Assembly: GCF_902859725.1 (NCBI RefSeq)
Contig: NZ_CADIJP010000004.1
Coordinates: 1 to 64,000 of the forward strand
Direction of reading: 5' to 3'
Origin: Achromobacter mucicolens
Lineage (GTDB): Bacteria > Pseudomonadota > Gammaproteobacteria > Burkholderiales > Burkholderiaceae_B
Length of the DNA: 64,000 nucleotides
This document shows, piece after piece, positions 18,752-27,380 of this stretch. Under the pieces are notes generated by a model. That model saw nothing but the letters and a program-made list of their open reading frames with translations, searched no databases and was not told the origin of the DNA. Position 1 is the stretch's first letter, and every line of letters begins with the position of its first letter. The translations under genes were made by a program, and so were the position numbers.

Positions 18752-21700
18752 ATGTCAGTAATTGATGGAACCACCGCAGACATCCATACGAAGTTGCTGC
18801 AAAGCCGCCAAGAATTATTAGACATTGGGCTGCGCAATAATCTGATCAGCGCCAGAAAAACAAGCAAAACAATTACTGTTCAGTCGGCAGTGGCAGAGTC
18901 CCTACTAGTTGCTCTGGTGGATAACCAAAAGTCACTCACGTTCCGAGCAATTGGATCCAGCCGAAACAGCGCCCAAGACGCCGCAGATTCTCAAGCAAAG
19001 ACGAAGGCGGAAACGCCTGCTCGGCGTGCCTGCTCCCGCGACGAGGCTACCGACAGCAATGTTGAACGTCTAGAGGCGAAGCCGTCCGGCAGCTCCCCCG
19101 CACTTGAAGACGCACAACCCTTCCCGAACCACCAAACCAAAACCGTTGGTCAGCGCGCTCACGAGCTGCAAGTGGCCAGCACCGAAGATTCGCTTTCTCT
19201 TCAACTCTTGAAAATCCGCGCTGACGCGCAGGCGTTCGTCGAAGAACAAGGCGCAAATCTTCTGTTCCTTGCTATCGGATTTCTTCATTGGTACGAGAGC
19301 GATTCTTCCAAAGATCCGAGGCGCGCGCCCCTGGTCCTGGTACCGTGCAACTTAGTGCGTAAGTCTGCCCAAGAGACGTTCCACCTAGAGCCTACCGGTG
19401 ATGACATTCAAGTGAATATGTCACTAGCCGCCAAGCTCCGCACGGATTTCGGCATCACCTTGCCAACACCCGATGCCGAGGCCGAATCGGATGCCGCTGC
19501 ATGGCTGGAGTATTTCGGAGCCGTAGAGCGCGCTGTTACCCGTCAGCCGCGCTGGCGCGTGTGCGCAAACGAAGTGATGCTCGGGTTCTTTTCTTTCGGC
19601 AAATTTCTCATGTACAAGGACCTGGATCCCGAAACATGGCCTAAAGAAAAGCAACCAAGCGACCACCCCGTGGTTCGCCGCCTGATCGGCGAGGGATTTG
19701 CAGGAGAATCCGCGGCGTATCACGAGGACGTGCACATTGACGAGGTGATTACCCCAGGTGAAGTGCATTTCGTCAAGGATGCGGACAGCAGTCAAACTCA
19801 GGCTATTCTCGAGGTGCGTGCGGGGCGCAATCTTGTGATTCAAGGTCCGCCCGGGACAGGAAAATCTCAGACTATCACCAACCTCATCGCCGAACTCGTT
19901 GGACAAGACAAGACAGTATTGTTCGTCGCTGAGAAGATGGCGGCCCTTGAGGTGGTAAAGCGCAGACTAGACGAATGCCATCTTGGCGATGCCGTACTTG
20001 AGCTGCACAGCCACCGTGCCACCAAAACCGCCGTACTTCGTGATCTGGCCAACGCACTGGAACAAGGGCGGCCCGTCGTGGAGAGCGGTGAGCGCGAAAT
20101 GCAGCAGTTGCGAAAGGTCCAAACTGAGCTGAACGCTTACTGTGAAGCAGTGGCAGCGCCTGTGGGCAAAACAAAAATGCCATTTTCTGTAGTGCTGGGG
20201 CGGCTGCTGTCACTGAAGCGGCAGTTTCCCGACCTGACGGCGCTAGCGATGCCTGCCATGGCCAAGTGGCAGGAGAAAGATCATATCGACGCCCGAGAGC
20301 TCGTAGACAGCATGGCACTGGTGCTGGGCGCACTGGGTCGTCCAACAGCTAGCGCATTGTGGGGGAGCCAGCACACAGTCTTCACACCAATCGAAGAGAG
20401 CCGAGCGAGCGAAGCGCTGACCCGGGGCGGCGCGGCGCTCCAGTCATTGCTGCAATCTTCGAACGACCTATCTCAACGACTGCAGCTTACCGAGCCGGCG
20501 AGCCTGCATGATATCGACGTCGTCTGCAGAGCCGCGAGGCGCGCAGCCGAGGCACCCAAGCTTTCTGGTATCCGCCTGTCGACAGGAGACTGGCAAGCGC
20601 GCCGCGACGCATTAAAAGCGTTGACCGATGCTGGATCCGGAATGAGCTCGGCACGGCTGCACTGGTCCACGAGTTTGATAGATGCGGCTGAGAACGAGGA
20701 TCTGCTTTCCACCCGTCAAAGCCTCGCCCGATATGGGAGCAAGTGGTGGCGATCCTTCGCGGGCGAATGGCGTGCGGCAAAGAAAAAAATGCAGGGCCTT
20801 GCGAAATCCGACTTGCCCAGCGATCCTCAGCATCTAGTTGAGCTGGCGGATAGCGTGCTCGCGTATCAACAGCATAAGAGGACGTACGTTTCTCACGCGG
20901 CTCTAGGAGAAGCGCTATTCGGCGCGCAATGGCAATTCGAAAAGTCTGATTGGGACGTGCTCGACCGAATTTCGCGTTGGGTGATTACCTTGCACGATGA
21001 GGTTGGCAAGGGCGACATGCCTCAGGGCATCGTAGACTTCTTGTCGGGACATCAAGATGCAAGTGGTCTTGGAGAATTGGCAGCTTCCACTGAAGCCAAC
21101 GTTAGTGCTCTCAAAACCGCTGTGGAGGCCGCAACCACTTCGCTGGCACTGAAGCCAATCCCCTGGACCGAACACCCTCTGCAGGAGCTCGGTGAGCGCC
21201 TTAACACGTGGCTTAAGCAGTTGCCTCAACTTCACCAGATGGCGAGATTCAACACCCTGACCGGGCGATTCAATGCGGCAGGGCTGGAGCCTATCCGGGA
21301 TGTTGCCCAGAATTGCGACCAACCCGACACTCTGCGTCCGCTGCTGGATATCAGTTGGTACGACTTTCTGGTGCAAAAGGCCTATACCGATCACCCGGAG
21401 TTAGCGGGGTTTGATCGCCTGGAACATGAGCACAGAATTCAACGCTTCAAGAGCCTAGACCTCGCGTCGATTGAACATGCGCAGACCAAACTCGCTACGG
21501 ACATTTGGAGACGAAAACCTCAGATAAATCAGCCTGGTGAAATGGCCGTACTGAGAGGAGAGATCAATAAAAAGCGGAAACATCTGCCAATTCGCCAATT
21601 GATCGACCGTGCGGGACGCGCGATCCAGCAGTTAAAGCCTGTGTTCATGATGAGCCCGATGTCAATTGCCAACTTCCTGCCTCCGGCCAAAGTGGCCTTC

Positions 21701-23596
21701 GATGTAGTGATCTTCGACGAGGCGTCGCAGGTCAAAGCGGTGGACGCACTGGGCGCGATTTTGCGCGGCCGGCAAGTCATCGTGGTCGGCGACACGCGGC
21801 AGATGCCGCCCACCGATTTCTTCAGTCGAGACGCTGAGCAGGAAGAAGACACGGAAACTGCCGACATCGAGAGCATTCTCAGTCTGTTTAAGGCCAAAGG
21901 CTGCAACGAACGGTACCTGCGCTGGCATTACCGCAGCCGCCACGAGTCACTAATCGCAGTATCCAATGTCGAGTTTTACGACAGCAGGCTGGTCGTGTTT
22001 CCCGCCGCTGGTCAAAACCGATATGCAACGGGTATTGCCTTCAGACACAACCCCAATGCGCTATATGATCGCGGCAAGACTCGTAGCAATTCCGGCGAGG
22101 CTCAAGCAGTCGCAAACGCAGTTCTTGAGCACGCCCGCATTACCCCACATCTTTCGTTGGGCGTTGCAGCCTTCAGCGTCGCGCAGCGCGATCGTATCGA
22201 AGAAGAGCTGGAGCGTCTGCGCAAGGCGCATCCTGAAACCGAGGAATTTTTCGCTTCGCATCCCAATGAACCATTCTTCGTAAAAAATTTGGAGAATATT
22301 CAGGGTGACGAACGAGACGTCATGTTTATTAGCATCGGTTATGGCCGCAATGAATCCGGTCGCATCGCGAAGGAGTTCGGACCGCTGAATCGAGACGGTG
22401 GACATCGTCGACTTAATGTACTTATTACGCGTGCCAAAATGGCCATGACTGTGTTTAGCAACTTCCGTGCTGACGAGCTCGAACTCGACGCAGGCGCCAA
22501 ACATGGCGTGCGCGCATTGAAGAATTTGCTCAAGTACGCCGAAACTCGTGAACTGGAATGCAGCGTAGAAACCGGGAAAGCGACGGATTCCCCCTTTGAA
22601 GATCAGGTTATGCGCGCCCTGCAGGAACGGGGCTACAGTGTCGAACCCCAGGTTGGCACCGCCGGTTACTTCATCGACCTTGCTGTGCGCGACCCTGAGC
22701 TTCCCGGGCGCTATTTGCTAGCAATTGAGTGCGATGGCGCGGCTTATCACAGCGCGAAATCAGCTCGAGACCGAGATCGCCTTCGCCAAGGAGTCCTCGA
22801 GGGCCTGGGATGGCGCTTCCATCGTATTTGGAGTACGGACTGGTTCCGAAATGCAGGGCACGAGACGGACCGCGTCATAGACGCAATCAAAGCGGCACAA
22901 GAATCGTTTCAAGCAGCGGCTGAATCTACCCAATTGTCTAAGGCCTCGTCGCCCGAGCGGACTGAAGCGTCTGCAAGGATTGAACTCGATCGAGAAGCTG
23001 CTGACCTGTCAGAAGAGAGCCTCCGCGCCACTCGGTACGTCTCGATCGAACTGCCTGTGCAAAAAAACGGCAGCGACATCGCCTCCGCGCCGCTGCACAC
23101 CCTTCGTGAATTGGTATCGGCCGTTGTTGATGGCGAGGCGCCTGTAAGCATAGAAATCATCGGTCGTCGGCTCATGGCTGCATTCGGCGTCAGCAGGGCC
23201 GGGGCTAGAGTTGTTGCCCGCATCAAGGAAGCGGTGGATGCCTCGATGAACGAGCATGCTTACGTGCTACAGGACGAAGGATTCATCATCCGGCCCGAGC
23301 AGTTGGATGGAAGTGCCCCGATTACGGTCCGAGATAGATCATCATTGCCGACAGCTGAGCGGAAGATTGAACTGATTGCTCCTGAGGAAATTCGAACTGC
23401 GTTGGTTCAGACGACATTGCTTGCGTTTTCGATATCGTCCACACAGCTGATCGCTGAAGTGGCTCGGCAGCTAGGATTTAACCGCGCAAGTGCGAATATC
23501 TCGGCCCGGATCGAAGCACAGTTAGGTGTGCTTTTGGCAACTCAGACGCTAAGCCCCATCGACGACGGACGAATAGCCATTGCACAACCGGGATGA
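18752..23596 (+). CDS. Hhe-like defence protein: DUF4011, SF1 helicase, Vsr/DUF559-type nuclease, DUF3320
   Basis: Single large protein of 1614 residues. The N-terminus (about 10-35, RQELLDIGLRNNLIS) is a DUF4011-type start. The helicase shows Walker A GPPGTGKS (about 365-372), Walker B FDEAS (about 988-992), GDTRQMPPTDFF, and late motifs QGDERDVMFIS and RRLNVLITRAK. A restriction-like nuclease follows, with E1283 in FEDQ, D1309 in FIDLAV and E1326 in AIECDG. The C-terminus has two copies of a helical DUF3320-like segment. This order matches the single-gene Hhe system reported among predicted antiphage defences. Mechanistically it would translocate on and cut invading DNA. Base composition is clearly lower in GC than the neighbours, a sign of transfer. 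No methylase or other partner is present, and no strong ribosome site precedes the ATG. Confidence 0.8.
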   Translation: MSVIDGTTADIHTKLLQSRQELLDIGLRNNLISARKTSKTITVQSAVAESLLVALVDNQKSLTFRAIGSSRNSAQDAADSQAKTKAETPARRACSRDEATDSNVERLEAKPSGSSPALEDAQPFPNHQTKTVGQRAHELQVASTEDSLSLQLLKIRADAQAFVEEQGANLLFLAIGFLHWYESDSSKDPRRAPLVLVPCNLVRKSAQETFHLEPTGDDIQVNMSLAAKLRTDFGITLPTPDAEAESDAAAWLEYFGAVERAVTRQPRWRVCANEVMLGFFSFGKFLMYKDLDPETWPKEKQPSDHPVVRRLIGEGFAGESAAYHEDVHIDEVITPGEVHFVKDADSSQTQAILEVRAGRNLVIQGPPGTGKSQTITNLIAELVGQDKTVLFVAEKMAALEVVKRRLDECHLGDAVLELHSHRATKTAVLRDLANALEQGRPVVESGEREMQQLRKVQTELNAYCEAVAAPVGKTKMPFSVVLGRLLSLKRQFPDLTALAMPAMAKWQEKDHIDARELVDSMALVLGALGRPTASALWGSQHTVFTPIEESRASEALTRGGAALQSLLQSSNDLSQRLQLTEPASLHDIDVVCRAARRAAEAPKLSGIRLSTGDWQARRDALKALTDAGSGMSSARLHWSTSLIDAAENEDLLSTRQSLARYGSKWWRSFAGEWRAAKKKMQGLAKSDLPSDPQHLVELADSVLAYQQHKRTYVSHAALGEALFGAQWQFEKSDWDVLDRISRWVITLHDEVGKGDMPQGIVDFLSGHQDASGLGELAASTEANVSALKTAVEAATTSLALKPIPWTEHPLQELGERLNTWLKQLPQLHQMARFNTLTGRFNAAGLEPIRDVAQNCDQPDTLRPLLDISWYDFLVQKAYTDHPELAGFDRLEHEHRIQRFKSLDLASIEHAQTKLATDIWRRKPQINQPGEMAVLRGEINKKRKHLPIRQLIDRAGRAIQQLKPVFMMSPMSIANFLPPAKVAFDVVIFDEASQVKAVDALGAILRGRQVIVVGDTRQMPPTDFFSRDAEQEEDTETADIESILSLFKAKGCNERYLRWHYRSRHESLIAVSNVEFYDSRLVVFPAAGQNRYATGIAFRHNPNALYDRGKTRSNSGEAQAVANAVLEHARITPHLSLGVAAFSVAQRDRIEEELERLRKAHPETEEFFASHPNEPFFVKNLENIQGDERDVMFISIGYGRNESGRIAKEFGPLNRDGGHRRLNVLITRAKMAMTVFSNFRADELELDAGAKHGVRALKNLLKYAETRELECSVETGKATDSPFEDQVMRALQERGYSVEPQVGTAGYFIDLAVRDPELPGRYLLAIECDGAAYHSAKSARDRDRLRQGVLEGLGWRFHRIWSTDWFRNAGHETDRVIDAIKAAQESFQAAAESTQLSKASSPERTEASARIELDREAADLSEESLRATRYVSIELPVQKNGSDIASAPLHTLRELVSAVVDGEAPVSIEIIGRRLMAAFGVSRAGARVVARIKEAVDASMNEHAYVLQDEGFIIRPEQLDGSAPITVRDRSSLPTAERKIELIAPEEIRTALVQTTLLAFSISSTQLIAEVARQLGFNRASANISARIEAQLGVLLATQTLSPIDDGRIAIAQPG

Positions 23597-23710
23597 GCGC
23601 GGAGTGCTTTTTTCCAGGCCCGACTTTCGCGCGACGATCAATAACATATGGGTAGCGCTAGGCCTTCGTTCATGCACTCAAGCATCAAGGGTTAACGCAG
23701 GATGCTATAG

Positions 23711-23737
23711 AAAAAAGGCGCCGGAAGCGCCTTTTTT
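23711..23737. terminator. Terminator, probably the original guaA terminator displaced by the island
   Basis: Hairpin ggcgc / gcgcc within a symmetric run of six A's and six T's (loop cggaa), working on both strands. Read on the minus strand it lies just behind the guaA-tail copy at 23765. Before the island entered it would have followed guaA directly. It also ends the helicase gene. Confidence 0.75.
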
Positions 23738-23764
23738 GCCCTCGCGAAACCCGCTATCGCAGGA

Positions 23765-23789
23765 TCACTCCCACTCTATTGTAAACAAG
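23765..23789. other. Attachment-site copy 1 (outer left end; guaA tail)
   Basis: On the minus strand this reads as the last codons of GuaA, T-I-E-W-E-stop. It shares tcactcccactc and attgtaaacaag with the copy at 27057, and tcaNtcccactc with the end of guaA at 39225. Confidence 0.85.
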
Positions 23790-23838
23790 ACATTTTTATC
23801 TTTTATATTCAATGGCTTATTTTCCTGCTAATTGGTAA

Positions 23839-23857
23839 TACCATGAAAAATACCATG
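23839..23857. repeat. Paired taccatg sites, likely integrase arm sites
   Basis: Two copies of taccatg with starts 12 bases apart. They lie at the same distance (76 bases from att start to the ccatg) as the equivalent pair beside att copy 2. The sequence between att and the pair differs in the two ends. Confidence 0.55.
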
Positions 23858-24020
23858 CTCAGAAAAGGCTCAACAATATTTTGAAAAATTGCCTACTGAG
23901 CGCTGCCGCACAGCTCCATAGGCCGCTTTCCTGGCTTTGCTTCCAGATGTATGCTCTTCTGCTCCTGCAGCTAATGGATCACCGCAAACAGGTTACTCGC
24001 CTGGGGATTCCCTTTCGACC

Positions 24021-24047
24021 CGAGCATCCGTATGAGACTCATGCTCG
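24021..24047 (+). promoter_or_regulatory. Inverted repeat in the sul2 leader
   Basis: Arms cgagcat and atgctcg, 13 bases apart, followed by an ATT-repeat tract up to the sul2 start. It belongs to the conserved upstream segment of sul2 that I know from RSF1010-type plasmids. Its role (stability or attenuation) is not shown by the sequence. Confidence 0.45.
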
Positions 24048-24071
24048 ATTATTATTATTATAGAAGCCCCC

Positions 24072-24887
24072 ATGAATAAATCGCTCATCATTTTCGGCAT
24101 CGTCAACATAACCTCGGACAGTTTCTCCGATGGAGGCCGGTATCTGGCGCCAGACGCAGCCATTGCGCAGGCGCGTAAGCTGATGGCCGAGGGGGCAGAT
24201 GTGATCGACCTCGGTCCGGCATCCAGCAATCCCGACGCCGCGCCTGTTTCGTCCGACACAGAAATCGCGCGTATCGCGCCGGTGCTGGACGCGCTCAAGG
24301 CAGATGGCATTCCCGTCTCGCTCGACAGTTATCAACCCGCGACGCAAGCCTATGCCTTGTCGCGTGGTGTGGCCTATCTCAATGATATTCGCGGTTTTCC
24401 AGACGCTGCGTTCTATCCGCAATTGGCGAAATCATCTGCCAAACTCGTCGTTATGCATTCGGTGCAAGACGGGCAGGCAGATCGGCGCGAGGCACCCGCT
24501 GGCGACATCATGGATCACATTGCGGCGTTCTTTGACGCGCGCATCGCGGCGCTGACGGGTGCCGGTATCAAACGCAACCGCCTTGTCCTTGATCCCGGCA
24601 TGGGGTTTTTTCTGGGGGCTGCTCCCGAAACCTCGCTCTCGGTGCTGGCGCGGTTCGATGAATTGCGGCTGCGCTTCGATTTGCCGGTGCTTCTGTCTGT
24701 TTCGCGCAAATCCTTTCTGCGCGCGCTCACAGGCCGTGGTCCGGGGGATGTCGGGGCCGCGACACTCGCTGCAGAGCTTGCCGCCGCCGCAGGTGGAGCT
24801 GACTTCATCCGCACACACGAGCCGCGCCCCTTGCGCGACGGGCTGGCGGTATTGGCGGCGCTGAAAGAAACCGCAAGAATTCGTTAA
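24072..24887 (+). CDS. sul2: Sulfonamide-resistant dihydropteroate synthase Sul2
   Basis: Cytoplasmic enzyme of 271 residues that joins p-aminobenzoate to the pterin pyrophosphate but is insensitive to sulfonamides, so folate synthesis continues in the presence of the drug. The whole protein matches Sul2 as I know it, from MNKSLIIFGIVNITSDSFSD to KETARIR. Visible DHPS features are NITSDSFSDGG (pterin/phosphate loop), VIDLGPASSNP, DPGMGF and SVSRKSFL. The upstream leader, ending in an ATT-repeat, is also the common sul2 leader. It is followed by a truncated glmM and ISCR2, the usual ancestral context of this gene before its spread on plasmids. Confidence 0.97.
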   Translation: MNKSLIIFGIVNITSDSFSDGGRYLAPDAAIAQARKLMAEGADVIDLGPASSNPDAAPVSSDTEIARIAPVLDALKADGIPVSLDSYQPATQAYALSRGVAYLNDIRGFPDAAFYPQLAKSSAKLVVMHSVQDGQADRREAPAGDIMDHIAAFFDARIAALTGAGIKRNRLVLDPGMGFFLGAAPETSLSVLARFDELRLRFDLPVLLSVSRKSFLRALTGRGPGDVGAATLAAELAAAAGGADFIRTHEPRPLRDGLAVLAALKETARIR

Positions 24888-24973
24888 CTGCACATTCGGG
24901 ATATTTCTCTATATTCGCGGTTCAGCAGGCATGTCCCCTTTGAGGGCGACCCGACGACAGGATAATCGACCTT

Positions 24974-25219
24974 ATGGTGCGCAAATATTTCGGCACAGAC
25001 GGTATTCGTGGCAAAGCCAACGAAGGCGCGATGACGGCGGAAACCGCCTTGCGCGTCGGCATGGCGGCTGGCCGTGTCTTTCGTCGCGGTGACCACCGCC
25101 ATCGTGTCGTGATCGGCAAGGATACGCGCCTGTCGGGCTATATGCTTGAACCCGCGCTCACAGCCGGTTTCACCTCGATGGGCATGGACGTATTCCTTTT
25201 TGGCCCGCTGCCGACAACG
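24974..25219 (+). pseudogene. glmM: 5' fragment of glmM (phosphoglucosamine mutase), cut by ISCR2
   Basis: Only the first 80 or so codons remain, beginning [18 protein letters not shown], with the substrate-side TDGIRG motif of phosphoglucosamine mutases. The reading frame then runs into the ISCR2 end at 25220, so the catalytic phosphoserine loop and the remaining domains are missing. It sits 86 bases downstream of sul2, the same order as folP-glmM in many bacteria. This supports the view that sul2 was captured from a chromosome together with its neighbour. The fragment is non-functional. Confidence 0.92.
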
Positions 25220-25239
25220 TATAGGAAGAATAAACGCCC
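25220..25239 (-). other. oriIS of ISCR2
   Basis: On the minus strand it reads as a GCGTTT...TTCCTATA sequence, the form of the replication origin end of IS91/ISCR elements. It abuts the truncated glmM exactly. Confidence 0.7.
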
Positions 25240-25451
25240 TTTTCACCCAAGTCCAACAGCTTTGGACCGCAGTTGACTCTTTCGACACCCCTGCGATGCA
25301 ACCCAATCCGGCTGACGGGGAGCCAGCAACGCTGAAAATTTACCCTCCTCTTTCCCACTAGCGGCTCCTTTTCCGACAACCAGCACGGCGGATCCCTGCC
25401 GCGGCGCTGTGAACGCAGCATTTTGATTGGTATCGTTGGCCTTCAGGCTCG

Positions 25452-26945
25452 TCAGTCAAACAGACCCAGGAGCAGCTCAGCCGGTGGCGCCCGGCTTTCG
25501 GGTAACGCCCTGGTCCCGCTGGTTTCGGCTTTGTGCTTCAGGTGATCAAGGATCTGCTTGATCACTATAGGGTCTTCAATGCAGGCGATGACTTTCATGG
25601 CGCCGCCGCAGCCGCTGCAGGTCTCGATGTCGATATTGAAAACACGCTTGAGCCGTTGCGCCCATGTCATCGACGCTCGCCGTTGTGCTGGTGTTGCCGG
25701 TTCATCAGCCACCCTGACCTTGTTGCCCCTGCCCCGTTTTGCCGGCGTGACCAACGCCCGGTGCCGACTGTTGGGTGCGAACACCCCGTGGAAGCGGGTT
25801 AGGTTGACTCTGGGCTTCGGTACCAGGGCGGCCAGCCTTGCAATGAAATCCAATGGTTCGAAAATGACGTGCGTGGTGCCGTCCCGGTACGGCGTCTTGA
25901 GCTGGTAGCGCACGTTGCCGCCTCGTGTTAACGACAGCCGCTTCTCGGATACCGCCGGGCGGCTGATGTACCGGCACAGCCGTTCGAGCTTCTTGCGTTC
26001 ATCGGCCCTGGCCGCCACGCCGGCGTGCAGGCTGGACCCGGCTACCTTGCCAATCCCGTCACCGAACGGATCACCACTGGTCGGCAGAGTTTGCAAAGTG
26101 AACACCTTTCGCCCCGCCTGTGAACCGACAGCGATACGGTAAGTGATCGAGTGCCCCAGCAGGGGTGTCATCGGGTCGTCATCCACCGCATCCGAGGCCA
26201 GATAGCTGTTTTCGACATCCCGTTCCAGCAGGCCTTGCCGTTCCAGATAGCGACCCACCCGGTGGGCGATGGTGTGCGTCAGCTGGGTGAGCTCTGGGCT
26301 GGTCGGCGCCTTGACCCAGCGGAAACGCGCTGAGCCGTGGGATTGCTCGACATACACACCGTCGAGAAACAGCATGTGGAAGTGAACATTCAGATTGAGC
26401 GCCGATCCAAAACGCTGGATCAGGGTGACCGCGCCCGTCTTGGCCACTTGGTGGGTATGGCCCGCTTTCTTGACCAGGTGCGTGGCAATGACGCGGTAAA
26501 CGATGCCCAGCACCCACCCCATGATCTCGGGCCGGCTGGCAAACAGGAAACGCAGCTGAAACGGGAAGCTCAACACCCACTGACGCATGGGTTGTTCAGG
26601 CAGTACTTCATCAACCAGCAAGGCGGCACTTTCGGCCATCCGCCGCGCCCCACAGCTCGGGCAGAAACCGCGACGCTTACAGCTGAAAGCGACCAGGTGC
26701 TCGGCGTGGCAAGACTCGCAGCGAACCCGTAGAAAGCCATGCTCCAGCCGCCCGCATTGGAGAAATTCTTCAAATTCCCGTTGCACATAGCCCGGCAATT
26801 CCTTTCCCTGCTCTGCCATAAGCGCAGCGAATGCCGGGTAATACTCGTCAACGATCTGATAGAGAAGGGTTTGCTCGGGTCGGTGGCTCTGGTAACGACC
26901 AGTATCCCGATCCCGGCTGGCCGTCCTGGCCGCCACATGAGGCAT
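25452..26945 (-). CDS. ISCR2 transposase (IS91 family, HUH type)
   Basis: Rolling-circle transposase of 497 residues. An N-terminal zinc-binding region is visible (CESCHAEHLVAFSCKRRGFC then PSCGARRM), followed by the HUH metal site in LNVHFHMLFLDGVY and a putative nicking Tyr further on (the YISRP region). A second Cys pair, CSGCGG, lies near the C-terminus. Length and order match ISCR2. Transcription runs toward the oriIS end and sul2. It nicks oriIS and drives one-ended transposition, so it can take along neighbouring DNA. No frameshift is seen, so the gene looks intact. Confidence 0.93.
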   Translation of the reverse strand: MPHVAARTASRDRDTGRYQSHRPEQTLLYQIVDEYYPAFAALMAEQGKELPGYVQREFEEFLQCGRLEHGFLRVRCESCHAEHLVAFSCKRRGFCPSCGARRMAESAALLVDEVLPEQPMRQWVLSFPFQLRFLFASRPEIMGWVLGIVYRVIATHLVKKAGHTHQVAKTGAVTLIQRFGSALNLNVHFHMLFLDGVYVEQSHGSARFRWVKAPTSPELTQLTHTIAHRVGRYLERQGLLERDVENSYLASDAVDDDPMTPLLGHSITYRIAVGSQAGRKVFTLQTLPTSGDPFGDGIGKVAGSSLHAGVAARADERKKLERLCRYISRPAVSEKRLSLTRGGNVRYQLKTPYRDGTTHVIFEPLDFIARLAALVPKPRVNLTRFHGVFAPNSRHRALVTPAKRGRGNKVRVADEPATPAQRRASMTWAQRLKRVFNIDIETCSGCGGAMKVIACIEDPIVIKQILDHLKHKAETSGTRALPESRAPPAELLLGLFD

Positions 26946-27056
26946 GTTCCGCGTCCTTGCAATACTGTGTTTACATACAGTCTATCGCTTAGCGGAAAGT
27001 TCTTTTACCCTCAGCCGAAATGCCTGCCGTTGCTAGACATTGCCAGCCAGTGCCCG

Positions 27057-27081
27057 TCACTCCCACTCGATTGTAAACAAG
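27057..27081. other. Attachment-site copy 2 (internal; guaA tail)
   Basis: Minus strand again encodes T-I-E-W-E-stop. It differs by one base from copy 1 over 24 bases (cgattg against ctattg). It marks a second left end inside the island, directly at the ISCR2 boundary. Confidence 0.85.
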
Positions 27082-27130
27082 CACACAAAACCCTTTAGTG
27101 ACAACAATTTGCAAGAACTATCAGGCTCAG

Positions 27131-27149
27131 TGCCATGAAAAATACCATG
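27131..27149. repeat. Paired tgccatg/taccatg sites, likely integrase arm sites
   Basis: Two copies with starts 12 bases apart and the same 76-base offset from the att copy as at the outer left end. The surrounding sequence has diverged while the sites are kept. Confidence 0.55.
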
Positions 27150-27155
27150 ACCAGA

Positions 27156-27380
27156 TCATGAGGTTGAACACGGCTTGCGCCGGCAGCGTTCACGCTCCTG
27201 GTCGGCGATCTCGCCCGGCTGCAATGCTAGCTCAGCATCGGTCATGCGCTCCAGCACGTCGCGTAGGCGGATGGTGCAAGGAATGGGCGGCAGCTCGAAC
27301 TCATAGCCGCCGGCGATCATTTCGGCCGCAATCTCCTCGGTGATGAAAAACGGCTCGTCGTCTTGGTTCGGCTTCTTCAT
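27156..27380 (-). CDS. Small hypothetical protein downstream of the recombinase
   Basis: Protein of 74 residues, MKKPNQDDEPFFITEEIAAE at its start, mostly acidic and then Arg-rich at the end (ERERCRRKPC). I do not recognise a family. Its start overlaps the recombinase stop as ATGA, which indicates translational coupling and supports it being a real gene. It might modulate the recombinase, but nothing in the sequence proves that. The gene ends close to the internal left end of the island. Confidence 0.6.
   Translation of the reverse strand: MKKPNQDDEPFFITEEIAAEMIAGGYEFELPPIPCTIRLRDVLERMTDAELALQPGEIADQERERCRRKPCSTS

Larger units (their letters stand above)
25220..27056 (-). mobile_element. ISCR2 (IS91-like rolling-circle element)
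   Basis: Element of about 1.84 kb holding one transposase gene. The left limit is set by the break in glmM and the IS91-type origin at 25220. The right limit is uncertain by some bases: it falls at, or just inside, the guaA-tail copy that starts at 27057. ISCR elements move by rolling-circle replication and can carry adjacent DNA, which explains the spread of sul2. Confidence 0.85.

Noticed and set aside
23580-23831. 83-codon frame crossing the island's outer left end
   Set aside because: Spans the terminator and the att junction. It is a chance frame created by the insertion.
25146-25361. 71-codon frame across the glmM-ISCR2 junction
   Set aside because: Arises from fusion of glmM out of frame with ISCR2 end DNA.
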